64,000 nt of DNA from Halolamina litorea (GTDB lineage Archaea; Halobacteriota; Halobacteria; Halobacteriales; Haloferacaceae): NCBI RefSeq assembly GCF_026616205.1, contig NZ_JANHGR010000001.1, positions 1,054,001-1,118,000 of the forward strand. The letters are read 5' to 3'. The notes under the pieces were generated by a model. It did not search any database, was not told the DNA's origin, and saw nothing but the letters and a program-made list of their open reading frames with translations. Shown here in pieces: positions 47,901 to 56,644 of this stretch. Positions within the stretch are counted from its first letter, which is position 1, and every line of letters starts with the position of its first letter. Made by a program: the position numbers and the translations under genes.

Positions 47901-49469
47901 ATGGTCACCCGGCTGGTGCTGGGCTGTGGCGGAGTCGGATTCGACCTCCTCCAGCGGCTCGGTGACGACGGCTCCATCGTCGTGAGCGACGACGCTGCCC
48001 GCGCCGAGAGCCTGCGCGAGGCCGGCATCGGCGCCATCGAGGGCGATACGACCGACCCGGCAGCCCACGCCCCGGACGCCGGCGTCGTCCTCGTCGCCAG
48101 CGACGACCCCGAGCGGAACCGCGAGGTCGCCGTCGCGGCCCGGGAGGCGCTCCCCGACGCGATGCTGATCGTCTACACCGGCGAGGGGGCCGCACCGGAC
48201 ACCGTCGAGGAACTCGCGGCGGTCGCCGACGAACTGATCGACCCTACCGCCGCCATCGCCGACCAGGTCCTCGACCGCACCGTCGGCTTCGAGAGCGAAC
48301 GCGCCCGCGGCCTCCGCGCGGCACTCCTCGCCGCCGAGGAACCGGTCGCGGTCGTCGCCCACGACAACCCCGACCCCGACGCGATCGCCAGCGCGATCGC
48401 GCTGTGTAAACTCGCTGACCGGATCGGCGTCGACGCCAGGCCCTGCTACCACGGCGAGATCAGTCACCAGGAGAACCGCGCGCTGGTGAACCTCCTCGAC
48501 CTGCCGCTGATCCACCTCGAAAACGGCGACATCGAGGAGTACGGCGGCGTCGCCCTCGTCGATCACTCCCGGCCGGGGATCAACGACAGCCTCCCGGAGG
48601 AGACCGAGATCGACGTGGTGATCGATCACCACCCGCCACGGGGGCCCGTCGACGGCGAGTTCGTCGACCTGCGCAGCGGCGTCGGCGCCACCAGCACGCT
48701 GTTGACGGAGTACCTCGACCGCTTCGACGTTCCCCCGGACACGACGACCGCGACGGCGCTGCTGTACGGCATCCAGGTCGACACCAAGGAGTTCACGCGG
48801 GAGGTCTCCGGGGCGGACTTCGCCGCCGCCGCGTCGCTGATCCCCGCCGTCGACGCCGACACTCTCTCGCGGGTGGAGTCGCCGAGCCTCTCGATCGAGA
48901 CGCTCTCGGTGCTCGCCAGCGCCATCGAGAACCGCACCGTCCGCGACGGCGCGCTCTCGACGTGTGTCGGGGAGATCCGCGACCGCGACGCGCTCGCACA
49001 GGCCGCCGAACGCTTACTCGACATGGAAGGCGTCCAGATCACGCTGGTCTACGGCTTCATGGAGGAGACCATCTACGTCTCCGGGCGGGCGCGTGGCTCC
49101 GGCCTCGACCTCGGTGAGACGCTGCGGGACGCCTTCGGCGCCATCGGCGACGCCGGCGGCCACGCGGACATGGCCGGCGCACAGATCCCGCTGGGCATCC
49201 TCGCCGAGACCGGTCCGGACCTGACTGGCTCGCTGACCGAGGTCGTCTGGGAGGTCGTCGACGAACGCTTCTTCGACGCCCTCTCGGACGCCCCCGACGC
49301 GCCGGCGGCCGACGACGGACTCGAGTACGACTACGCCCCGGAGGGGGCGGCGTCGCTCGCGGTTCCGCACGACGAGCGTGAGCAGGCCGCGACCGGCGCG
49401 GACGACGGTGCCGCCTCAGACGACGTGGACGACGGCGACGGTGCCGGCTCAGACGACGCCGACGCCTGA
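47901..49469 (+). CDS. DHH phosphoesterase with N-terminal TrkA-N domain
   Basis: 522 residues. A TrkA-N Rossmann domain (about 1-115; LVLGCGGVGFDLLQRL) precedes a DHH domain (about 145-310; HDNPDPDAIASA, VDHSRPG, DHHPPRG) and a DHHA1 domain with GGHADMAGAQ (about 425-434). DHH-DHHA1 proteins include RecJ nucleases, NrnA nanoRNases and cyclic dinucleotide phosphodiesterases. The Rossmann domain could sense NAD(H) or nucleotide. The last about 65 residues are acidic and repetitive. The substrate is not decidable here. Confidence 0.82.
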   Translation: MVTRLVLGCGGVGFDLLQRLGDDGSIVVSDDAARAESLREAGIGAIEGDTTDPAAHAPDAGVVLVASDDPERNREVAVAAREALPDAMLIVYTGEGAAPDTVEELAAVADELIDPTAAIADQVLDRTVGFESERARGLRAALLAAEEPVAVVAHDNPDPDAIASAIALCKLADRIGVDARPCYHGEISHQENRALVNLLDLPLIHLENGDIEEYGGVALVDHSRPGINDSLPEETEIDVVIDHHPPRGPVDGEFVDLRSGVGATSTLLTEYLDRFDVPPDTTTATALLYGIQVDTKEFTREVSGADFAAAASLIPAVDADTLSRVESPSLSIETLSVLASAIENRTVRDGALSTCVGEIRDRDALAQAAERLLDMEGVQITLVYGFMEETIYVSGRARGSGLDLGETLRDAFGAIGDAGGHADMAGAQIPLGILAETGPDLTGSLTEVVWEVVDERFFDALSDAPDAPAADDGLEYDYAPEGAASLAVPHDEREQAATGADDGAASDDVDDGDGAGSDDADA

Positions 49470-49482
49470 TCGCACCTGCCCC

Positions 49483-49487
49483 TTTTT
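49483..49487 (+). terminator. Oligo-T terminator after the DHH gene
   Basis: Five T residues lie about 14 bp after the stop codon, flanked by GC-rich DNA. It fits archaeal intrinsic termination and precedes the CBS-domain gene. Confidence 0.5.
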
Positions 49488-49512
49488 CGTCGGGCGTCCC
49501 CAACGGTCGGTA

Positions 49513-50310
49513 ATGAGTGCTAAAGCGCGGGTCAAGGAGTACATGACCCGGGAGGTAGCGACCGTCGACGCCGACGACACGGTTCGGGAGGTGGCCGAAC
49601 GGATCGTCGAGAGCGATCACAACGGCTTCCCGGTGGTCGACGGCCGCACTGTCGAGGGGTTCGTCTCGGCCCGTGACCTCCTGCTGGCCGACGAGAACGC
49701 CCCCATCTTCACGGTGATGGTCGAGGACATCGTCGTCGCCCACCCGGAGATGGACGTGACCGACGCCGCCCGGGTGATCCTGCGGTCGGGGATCCAGAAG
49801 CTCCCGGTCGTCGACGACGCGGGGAACCTCGCGGGGATCATCTCCAACACCGATGTGGTTCGGAGCCAGATCGAACGGGCCACCCCCGAGAAGGTCGGCG
49901 AACTGATGGAGACGCTCCAGCACATCCACGACGTGCGTGTCAGACAGGAGCGCCGGACCGTCCGCCTGGACGACCTGATCCCCACGCAGGGCCGGGTGTA
50001 CGCCGACGAACTCGAAGGTCGGAGCTACGAACTCGACCACGGGCTGGCCGAGCCCTTGGTGGTCATCGCCAACGCGACCGGGCGGAAGGAACTCCTGCTG
50101 TTGACCGACGGCCACCACCGAGCGCTCGCCGCCGACCGACTCGGGATCGAGGAGATGGACGCCTACGTCATCGTCGTCGAGGCCGACGACCCGGTCACGC
50201 TGGGGATGGAGCGGACCGCGAAAAAGGAGGGCCTGACCTCCATCGACGACGTGGCGGTCGTCGACTACGCGCGCCACCCGCTGATCGAGACGACCAAGCG
50301 CCTCCAGTAG
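49513..50310 (+). CDS. CBS-pair protein with ParB/SerK-like domain
   Basis: 265 residues from ATG 49513. Two CBS domains (about 1-60 and 66-125; VREVAERIVESDHNGFPVVD, VILRSGIQKLPVVD) bind adenine nucleotides in related proteins. The C-terminal half (about 135-265) has the ParB-like motif LLLTDGHHRALAADRL (Asp199-Gly-His-His-Arg203). That motif is shared by ParB-type nuclease folds and by archaeal ADP-dependent free serine kinase (SerK). Regulation by adenine nucleotide and a kinase-like function are inference. Upstream DNA carries the DHH terminator. Confidence 0.78.
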   Translation: MSAKARVKEYMTREVATVDADDTVREVAERIVESDHNGFPVVDGRTVEGFVSARDLLLADENAPIFTVMVEDIVVAHPEMDVTDAARVILRSGIQKLPVVDDAGNLAGIISNTDVVRSQIERATPEKVGELMETLQHIHDVRVRQERRTVRLDDLIPTQGRVYADELEGRSYELDHGLAEPLVVIANATGRKELLLLTDGHHRALAADRLGIEEMDAYVIVVEADDPVTLGMERTAKKEGLTSIDDVAVVDYARHPLIETTKRLQ

Positions 50311-50375
50311 CGCCCACCGCCGGTAGCGCCCGGGGAGCCGGCAGCTATTCCTCGCCGGCCGCGTACGGTCGGGGC

Positions 50376-51497
50376 ATGAGCGACGCCGAGCCAGCGACCT
50401 TCGAACGTCGGACCCGTGCCGCACAGGAGCGCCTCCGCGAGCGCGGCGACGCCGGACTCGTGTTGTTCCCCAGCCGGAACCTCCGCTACCTCGCGGGCTA
50501 CTCCGAGGACCCCGCAGAGCGCCACCTGCTGCTGTTCGTCCCCGCCGAGGGCGAGCCAGTGTTCTTCGTGCCCGCACTTTCGAGCGAACAGATCGGCGAG
50601 GCGTCGTGGGTCGACGACGTGCGCACGTGGGACGACGCCGAGGACCCAGTCCCCCGGATCGCCGACATCGCCGAGGAGATCGGCCTCGTCGGCGGCAACG
50701 TGCTTGTCGACGACACGATGTGGGCGCTGTTCACGCAGGACCTCCGTGCCGCGCTCCCCGGCGCGACGTTCGGGCTCGCGAGCGAGGTGGTCGGTGCCCT
50801 CCGGGTCCGGAAGGACGACGCGGAGATCGACGCCATGCGCCGTGCCGGCGCCGTCACCGACGAGACGGTCCGTGACCTCCGAGAACTGGGCGAGGACGCC
50901 GTCGGCATGACCGAGGCCGAACTCGCCGACGAGATCGAGGCGCGACTGGAGGCCAACGGCGGCACCGGCGTCTCCTTCGACACCATCGTCGGCTCGGGCC
51001 CGAACGGCGCGAAACCCCACCACCACCACAGCGACCGGGAGATCGAGGCCGGCGAGCCGGTCGTTCTGGACTTCGGCACCCGGGTGGACGGCTACCCGTC
51101 CGACCAGACCCGGACGCTCGTCTTCGGCGGCGAGCCGAGCGAGGCGGTTCGGGAGGTCCACACGGTCGTACAGGAGGCACAGCGGGCCGGCGTCGAGGCC
51201 GTCGAACCCGGTGTGACCGCCGAGGCCGTCGACGCGGCCGCCCGCGACGTGATCGAGGACGCGGGCTACGGCGAGGAGTTCATCCACCGCACGGGTCACG
51301 GCGTCGGCCTCGACGTTCACGAGGAGCCGTACATCGTCGAGGGCAACGACCGCGAACTGGAGCCGGGGATGGTGTTCAGCGTCGAGCCGGGCATCTACCT
51401 GCCCGGGGAGTTCGGGGTCCGGGTCGAGGACCTCCTCGTCGTCACCGAGGACGGCTGTGAGCGGCTGAACGAGACCGACCACGGCTGGGAGTGCTGA
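50376..51497 (+). CDS. Xaa-Pro dipeptidase / aminopeptidase (M24B)
   Basis: 373 residues. The creatinase-like N-terminal domain spans about 1-145 (LFPSRNLRYLAGYSE). The pita-bread catalytic domain carries all five metal ligands: Asp232 (VVLDFG), Asp243 (PSDQTRT), His308 (RTGHGVGLDVHEEP), Glu337 (SVEPGIY) and Glu351 (VRVEDL). It cleaves dipeptides or peptide ends that have proline in second position, serving peptide turnover. It is cytoplasmic with no signal. Length is normal. Confidence 0.93.
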   Translation: MSDAEPATFERRTRAAQERLRERGDAGLVLFPSRNLRYLAGYSEDPAERHLLLFVPAEGEPVFFVPALSSEQIGEASWVDDVRTWDDAEDPVPRIADIAEEIGLVGGNVLVDDTMWALFTQDLRAALPGATFGLASEVVGALRVRKDDAEIDAMRRAGAVTDETVRDLRELGEDAVGMTEAELADEIEARLEANGGTGVSFDTIVGSGPNGAKPHHHHSDREIEAGEPVVLDFGTRVDGYPSDQTRTLVFGGEPSEAVREVHTVVQEAQRAGVEAVEPGVTAEAVDAAARDVIEDAGYGEEFIHRTGHGVGLDVHEEPYIVEGNDRELEPGMVFSVEPGIYLPGEFGVRVEDLLVVTEDGCERLNETDHGWEC

Positions 51498-51515
51498 CCG
51501 GGGCCCGGCCGCCGA

Positions 51516-53648
51516 TCAGTCGAGTTTCGCCGGATCGACCCTGAGTCGCAGGTCGGCGGCGACGGCGCCGTCGGGCAGCGCGATCAGGGGGTTCACGTCC
51601 AGTTCCTCGATCGCGGGGAACTCGGCGGCCAACTGCCCGAGCCGACAGATCGTCTCGACGACGGCGTCGAGGTCCGAGGGCTCGCGCCCGCGTGCCCCCC
51701 GGAGCAGCGGTGCGGCGGTGATCTCCTCGGTCATCGTCCGGGCCTCGCGTTCGGAAACGGGGGCGATCCGGAGGCTGGTGTCCTCCATCACCTCAACGAA
51801 GACGCCGCCGAGCCCGAACAGCACCAGCGGGCCGAACCCCGGGTCGCGGCTCACACCCGCGATGGTCTCGACGCCGCGGTCGGTGTCGAGTCGTTCTTCG
51901 ACCCGGACGCCGGTCAGGGACGCGTCGGGCCGGTGTTCCGCGAGCCGATCGGCGAGCGTCTCGAAGGTCGCCGCCGCGTCCGCGGGGTCGACGCCGATTT
52001 CGACGCCGCCGAAGTCCGACTTGTGGGTCGCCTCGGGGCTGACGACCTTCATCACGACCGGCTCGCCGATACTGGCGGCCAACTCGGCGGCCGCCTCGGG
52101 TGACTCGGCCAGTCCACCGGCCGGCGTGGGGATCCCGTACGCGTCGAGGAGGGCTATCGACTCGACGCCGAGGCTACCGTTCCCGCGCTCGGCGCCGCGG
52201 GCGATGATCTCCCGGGCCCGCTCGCGGTCCACGTCCCCGAACGTCGCCGGCGGCTCGTAGGGACGGTCCCGAAAGCGCCCGTGGCGTGCGAGCGTGTCGA
52301 CGGCCCGGACCGCTCGCGAGGGTTCGACGTAGCAGGGGATCCCCGCGCCCGTCAGGGTTCGTTCGGGCGCCTCGGTGCGCTCGCCGCCCATCAGGCAGGC
52401 CGCGATCGGGGTGTCGCTCCCCTCGGTCGCGTCGACGACGGCGTCGGCCAGTTCGTCGTAGTCGAGCATCGCCGTCGGGGCGGCGACGGCGACGACGGCG
52501 CCCACCTCGTCGGCACCGAGGACCGTCTCCAGGGCGTTCCGGAACCGCTCGACGCCGGCGTCGCCGATCACGTCGACGGGGTTGGCGATGTCGACGCCCG
52601 GGGGGAGGTGGTCGGCGAGTGCGGACTCGGTTTCGGGGGCGAGGTCGGCCATGGAGAGCGTCGAGTCCCCGACGGCGTCGGTCGCGAGCACGCCCGGGCC
52701 GCCGGCGTTGGTGACGACCGCGATGGTCCCGCTGTCGGGAACCGGCTGGCCGGCGAGCACGCCGGCGGCGTCGAACAGCTCACCCATCGTGCCCGCTCGG
52801 AGTATCCCCGCCTGCTTGGCCGCGGCGACGTAGGCGTCGTCGCTGCCGGTCATGGCGCCGGTGTGGCTGGCCGCGGCCGCGGCACCGGCCTCCGAGCGCC
52901 CGGCTTTCACGATCACGATCGGGGTGTCTGCCTCGGTCGTCACCTCGCGTGCCGCGTCGATGAACCCCCGGCCGTCGGCTACGTCCTCGAGGTAGCCGAC
53001 GACCACGTCGGTGCCCTCGTCGGCGCCCCAGAACCGCAGGAAGTCGGTCTCGTCGAGGACGGCCTTGTTGCCCAGCGAGACCACGTGTCGGAACCCGATC
53101 CCCTCGGCGGCCGCCCAGTCGAGCACCGCCGTAACGAACGCGCCCGACTGGGAGAGAAAGGAGATCGAACCCGTGTGGATTTTGTTCGGGCCGAAACTGG
53201 CGTTCATCCCCGCCGGCGTCGAGACCACGCCCAGACAGTTCGGCCCGACGACGTTCAGCCCGTACTCCGCGGCGAGGTCGCGGAGTCGGTCCTCGCGGCG
53301 CTTTCCCGCCTCGCCACGCTCGCCGAAGCCGGCGGTGACGATGATCGCGTTCCGGATCCCTGCCTCCCCGCACGTTTCCAACACCGAGAACACCACCTCC
53401 ACGGGGACCGCGATCACGGCCACGTCGGCGCCGGTGTCGGCCACGCTGGCTCGGCACTCGCGGCCGAACAGCCGCTCGTGGTTCGGGTTCACGAGCGAGA
53501 CTTCGCCGTCGAAGCCGTCGAGCAGGTTCTCGGTGATCGCTCGGCCGACCGCGCCCTCCCGCTCAGTGGCGCCGACGACGGCCACGTGGTCGGGGTCGAA
53601 CAGCCCGGCGAGCGACGGCGGGGCGCAGTGAGCAGTCGTCTCGGCCAT
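51516..53648 (-). CDS. ADP-forming acyl-CoA synthetase (acetate-CoA ligase type)
   Basis: 710 residues, the fused alpha-beta form. The N-terminal CoA-binding domain (LFDPDHVAVVGATEREGAVG, GPNCLGVV) is followed by ligase-CoA domains with the phosphohistidine in AAASHTGAMTG. An ATP-grasp domain fills the C-terminal 200 residues (LLDAYGIPTPAGG, VVMKVVSPEATHKSDFGGV, LDVNPLIALPDG). It converts acyl-CoA, ADP and phosphate to acid, CoA and ATP, conserving energy in peptide or sugar fermentation. A small uncharacterised gene ends exactly where it starts. Confidence 0.93.
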   Translation of the reverse strand: MAETTAHCAPPSLAGLFDPDHVAVVGATEREGAVGRAITENLLDGFDGEVSLVNPNHERLFGRECRASVADTGADVAVIAVPVEVVFSVLETCGEAGIRNAIIVTAGFGERGEAGKRREDRLRDLAAEYGLNVVGPNCLGVVSTPAGMNASFGPNKIHTGSISFLSQSGAFVTAVLDWAAAEGIGFRHVVSLGNKAVLDETDFLRFWGADEGTDVVVGYLEDVADGRGFIDAAREVTTEADTPIVIVKAGRSEAGAAAAASHTGAMTGSDDAYVAAAKQAGILRAGTMGELFDAAGVLAGQPVPDSGTIAVVTNAGGPGVLATDAVGDSTLSMADLAPETESALADHLPPGVDIANPVDVIGDAGVERFRNALETVLGADEVGAVVAVAAPTAMLDYDELADAVVDATEGSDTPIAACLMGGERTEAPERTLTGAGIPCYVEPSRAVRAVDTLARHGRFRDRPYEPPATFGDVDRERAREIIARGAERGNGSLGVESIALLDAYGIPTPAGGLAESPEAAAELAASIGEPVVMKVVSPEATHKSDFGGVEIGVDPADAAATFETLADRLAEHRPDASLTGVRVEERLDTDRGVETIAGVSRDPGFGPLVLFGLGGVFVEVMEDTSLRIAPVSEREARTMTEEITAAPLLRGARGREPSDLDAVVETICRLGQLAAEFPAIEELDVNPLIALPDGAVAADLRLRVDPAKLD

Positions 53649-53930
53649 TCAGATCGTGTCCTCCGGGTCGTGTTCGGCGGCCATCCGCTGGGCTTCCTCG
53701 GCGTAGCGGTCGCGGTCCTCGTCGTCGGTCTCACCGAGGTTCCCCGGGTCAGCGTCGATGCCGGCGGTGGTGTCCCGCCGGTCGCCGAAGGAGGTGAGCG
53801 CACGCTCCTTCCGGAGGTAGCGCTCGCCGTCGGGGGTGGCGTAGACGAGGATGACGATGTTCTGCTCGTCGTCGGAGTAGGTGCGTTCGACGAGCCAGAC
53901 GCGGACGGTGTCGTCGTCGGATGCGGGCAT
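53649..53930 (-). CDS. Small haloarchaeal protein, function unknown
   Basis: 93 residues. The N-terminal half is a beta-rich region (VWLVERTYSDDEQNIVILVYATPDGERYLRKERAL) and the C-terminal half is acidic and helical. Its TGA is directly followed by the ATG of the acyl-CoA synthetase with no gap, so the two are co-translated. No motif is recognised; an accessory role to the synthetase is only a positional guess. Confidence 0.7.
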   Translation of the reverse strand: MPASDDDTVRVWLVERTYSDDEQNIVILVYATPDGERYLRKERALTSFGDRRDTTAGIDADPGNLGETDDEDRDRYAEEAQRMAAEHDPEDTI

Positions 53931-53998
53931 TACCGAGGGGTAGGGCGGCGACAGGAAAACCCTTCAGGCCGAGCGTCCCCATCAGCACCGGTCGCCGA

Positions 53999-54871
53999 TC
54001 ACTCCTCGACGGGCTTCCGCGGGACGATGGTCGGCCCCTCGGGGCCGAATCCGACCTCCGCCTCGACCCCGAACACTTCCTCGAGCAGGTCCGGCGTGAC
54101 AACCTCGTCGGGTGGGCCCCACTCGTAGGGGGTGCCGTCCTTGAGCGCGATGAGGTTGTCCGCGAAGCGGGCGGCCTGCCCGATGTCGTGGAGGACGACA
54201 CAGACCGTGACCCCGCGCTCCTCGTTCAGTTGGCGGGCCGCACGGAGCACCCGAAGTTGATGGTGGAGGTCGAGGTACGTCGTCGGCTCGTCGAGCAGCA
54301 GCGCGTCGGTCTCCTGTGCGAACGTCATCGCGAGCCAGGCCAGTTGCTGTTGCCCGCCCGAGAGGCCGCCGACGGGGCGGTCGCCGAGGTCCTCGATGCC
54401 GACGCGTTCGAGAGCACGGTCGATCGCTTCGTGATCCGCCTCGCTCAGCCCCTCGAAGAACCCGCGGTGGGGGTAGCGGCCGTGTGCTGCCAGGTCCCGG
54501 ACCGTCGTCGACGCCGGGGCGTCGTTCTGCTGGGCGAGCAGCCCGAGCTTCGTGGCGAGCTCGCTCGTCCCGTAGGACTGCACGTCGTCGCCGTCGAAGT
54601 ACACCGTGCCGGACTCCGGGGTGAGTTCGGCGTTCATCGACTTCAGCAGCGTCGACTTCCCGCTGCCGTTGGGGCCGACGAGCGCCGTCACTTCGCCGGC
54701 GGGGACGGTCAGCCGGTCGAGTTCGACGACCGGTTCGCCGGCGTCGTAGGAGAGGGCGAGCTCCTTCGCTTCCAGTTCGGGCGGTGAGGGCCCGTCGGCG
54801 TCCGCATCGAGGCCGCCCTCGGTGTTCGTGTCGATACCCCCGGTCGTGTCGGTAGGTTCTCCTTTGCTCAC
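53999..54871 (-). CDS. FecCD-type transporter ATP-binding protein, iron or siderophore
   Basis: 290 residues from a GTG overlapping the permease stop (GTGA). Walker A is GPNGSGKST, the Q-loop is near LLAQQND, the signature is LSGGQQQLAWL, and Walker B is ALLLDEPTTYLD with VVLHDIGQA. It has a low-complexity Asp/Gly/Thr N-terminus of about 30 residues. It drives import through the adjacent permease. A DtxR/IdeR-like operator upstream of the permease supports iron as substrate. Confidence 0.88.
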   Translation of the reverse strand: MSKGEPTDTTGGIDTNTEGGLDADADGPSPPELEAKELALSYDAGEPVVELDRLTVPAGEVTALVGPNGSGKSTLLKSMNAELTPESGTVYFDGDDVQSYGTSELATKLGLLAQQNDAPASTTVRDLAAHGRYPHRGFFEGLSEADHEAIDRALERVGIEDLGDRPVGGLSGGQQQLAWLAMTFAQETDALLLDEPTTYLDLHHQLRVLRAARQLNEERGVTVCVVLHDIGQAARFADNLIALKDGTPYEWGPPDEVVTPDLLEEVFGVEAEVGFGPEGPTIVPRKPVEE

Positions 54872-56031
54872 AGTTGACCGACCTCCGTTCTGCGCATCAG
54901 GTAGAGGAAGTACGGGCCGCCGACGAGCCCCGTGACGATGCCGACGGGGAGTTGGGTCCCCGGCACGGCCAGCCGCGCGCCCACGTCGGCGACGGTCACC
55001 AACGCGGGGCCGGCGAAGACGCTCCCGAGGACCACGCGCTTGTAGTCGGAGCCGACCAACTGCCGGACCATGTGTGGGACGATGAGGCCGACGAAGCTCA
55101 CGATGCCGGCGACGGCGATGGCGGTGCCGGCCGCGAGCACGGCGACCGCCGAGAGCGCGAACCGAACGCGCTCGACGGACATCCCCAGCGAGCGGGCGGT
55201 GCGCTCCCCGAGGAGCAGGACGTTCAGCTGACGGGCGCCGAGCAGCGTCAGCGGCACGGTGAACAGCACCGTCCACGGGAGCGCGATGCGGACCTGCTCC
55301 CAGTCGACGCCGGTGAGCGACCCCGTGGTCCACGAGATGGCCGACTGGACGACGCCGAGGTCTTCGGTGAAGAAAAAGAGACCCGTCTGGAGCGACCCGA
55401 ACACCGTCGAGACGATCACGCCGGCGAGCACCAGCCGTACGGGGTTGGTACCGCCCTTCCACGCGATGGCGTAGACGAGGCCGAACGCGACGGCGCCCCC
55501 ACCGGCGGCGATCAGCGGGAGGAACGCCGCCAGCCCGGTGAACACGACGAGCGTGAGCAGGATCGCCAGCCCCGCACCCGCCGAGACGCCGAGGATGAAC
55601 GGCGAGGCGAGTTCGTTGCGGGTCACCGCCTGAAACACTGCCCCGGAGATGGCGAGGTTCGCCCCCACCAGCACGGCGACGATAACGCGCGGCAGCCGAA
55701 TCCCCCACACGATCAGGGTCTTACGCGAGAGGTCGGGCGGCGCCGTCGAGAGCCCGAACAGTTGGGCGACCCCCCCACCGAGCCAGTCGCCGAGGAACAA
55801 CTGCAGCATGTATCCCGGGTTCGTCCACACCTGTGGGTCGACGACGGCGTACCACGCATCGGCGATGGACATGGTGTAGGTCCCGAAGCTCACCTGTACC
55901 AGCCCGGCGACGGTGACGATGGCACAACTCCCGAGGATCAGCGCGGCGAGCCCCGAATCGATCCACGACACCGCCGAACGGAGTTCGGCGCCCGCCTCCC
56001 GTGTCTCACTTGCCACGGCGAACACCCGCAC
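54868..56031 (-). CDS. FecCD-family permease, iron or siderophore
   Basis: 387 residues from a GTG at 56031, the position expected for a leaderless mRNA 25-30 bp after the TATA element; internal GTGs at 56025 and 56016 are alternatives. About ten helices are present, with family stretches IRLPRVIVAVLVGANLAISGAVFQ, NELASPFILGVSAGAG and [19 protein letters not shown]. It forms the channel with the following ATPase. No substrate-binding protein gene is adjacent, so that subunit must lie elsewhere. Confidence 0.88.
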   Translation of the reverse strand: MRVFAVASETREAGAELRSAVSWIDSGLAALILGSCAIVTVAGLVQVSFGTYTMSIADAWYAVVDPQVWTNPGYMLQLFLGDWLGGGVAQLFGLSTAPPDLSRKTLIVWGIRLPRVIVAVLVGANLAISGAVFQAVTRNELASPFILGVSAGAGLAILLTLVVFTGLAAFLPLIAAGGGAVAFGLVYAIAWKGGTNPVRLVLAGVIVSTVFGSLQTGLFFFTEDLGVVQSAISWTTGSLTGVDWEQVRIALPWTVLFTVPLTLLGARQLNVLLLGERTARSLGMSVERVRFALSAVAVLAAGTAIAVAGIVSFVGLIVPHMVRQLVGSDYKRVVLGSVFAGPALVTVADVGARLAVPGTQLPVGIVTGLVGGPYFLYLMRRTEVGQL

Positions 56032-56042
56032 CTTGCATGTAC

Positions 56043-56058
56043 TTTAGGCAGCCCTAAA
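56043..56058. promoter_or_regulatory. DtxR/IdeR-like operator before the FecCD-type transporter
   Basis: TTTAGGCAGCCCTAAA is an inverted repeat (TTTAGG, 4-bp centre, CCTAAA) matching the core of DtxR/IdeR iron boxes, with TTAGG and CCTAA half-sites. It lies between the predicted TATA (56060-56066) and the GTG at 56031, where a repressor would block initiation. Haloarchaea have DtxR-family Idr/SirR regulators that act with Fe or Mn. Confidence 0.7.
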
Positions 56059-56059
56059 T

Positions 56060-56066
56060 AGCTATA
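56060..56066 (-). promoter_or_regulatory. TATA box of the FecCD-type permease gene
   Basis: Minus-strand CTTATAG lies about 32 bp upstream of the GTG at 56031, which fits an almost leaderless transcript. The iron-box inverted repeat is immediately downstream of it. Confidence 0.55.
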
Positions 56067-56095
56067 AGGCTAGCGGTCCGGTGATCCAGTCACCC

Positions 56096-56575
56096 TCACT
56101 CGGTGAACGACACGACCGTCGCCCCGGCGATCTCGCGGAGTCGTTCGGGATCGATCGCCCACATCGACGTGGGTGTCCCCGCAGCGGCCCAGACCGTGTC
56201 GTAATCGAGTAGTGCGGGGTCCAGAAGCGTCGTGAGGTCGGTCTCGTGGCAGATCGGTGGGACGCCGCCGATGGCCCAGCCCGTCGCCTCGCGGACCAGT
56301 TCGGGGGACGCCATCGATACGTCGTCGACTTCACAGTCGGCCCACGCCGCGAGCGCGGCCTCGTCGACGCGCTCGGCGCCGGAAGTCAGACAGAGTACGG
56401 GCTGGCTGTCAACGTCGAACACGAGGCTGTTGACGATCTGTCCGATCTCACACTCAACCGCCTCGGCCGCGTCGGCGGCTGTCGGGGTCCCCTTCTCGGG
56501 GAACTCGACCGGCTCGATGGCCAGCCCATAGCGGTCCTCGGCGGTCTCGACGAACTCCGTGACGCGAGCGTGCAT
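56096..56575 (-). CDS. YbaK/ProX-family aminoacyl-tRNA deacylase
   Basis: 159 residues. The editing-domain signature appears as EIGQIVNSLVFDVDSQPVLCLTSGAERVD (conserved Lys-type position before SLVF is Asn here) and ATGWAIGGVPPI with the catalytic glycine-rich loop. YbaK/ProX proteins hydrolyse mis-charged Cys- or Ala-tRNA(Pro) in trans. The target in archaea is not established. It ends 65 bp before the permease start on the same strand. Confidence 0.87.
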   Translation of the reverse strand: MHARVTEFVETAEDRYGLAIEPVEFPEKGTPTAADAAEAVECEIGQIVNSLVFDVDSQPVLCLTSGAERVDEAALAAWADCEVDDVSMASPELVREATGWAIGGVPPICHETDLTTLLDPALLDYDTVWAAAGTPTSMWAIDPERLREIAGATVVSFTE

Positions 56576-56644
56576 ACTCCCCGCTGGCCCACGAGGGGTT
56601 TGGATCTGACGGGGACCTCGCCGATAGATTGATTACGAATAACC

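Noticed and set aside
54872-55708. A 279-codon extension of the iron ATPase frame on the minus strand
   Set aside because: It reads the permease gene in the wrong frame. The GTG at 54871 overlaps the permease stop and gives a normal-length ATPase.
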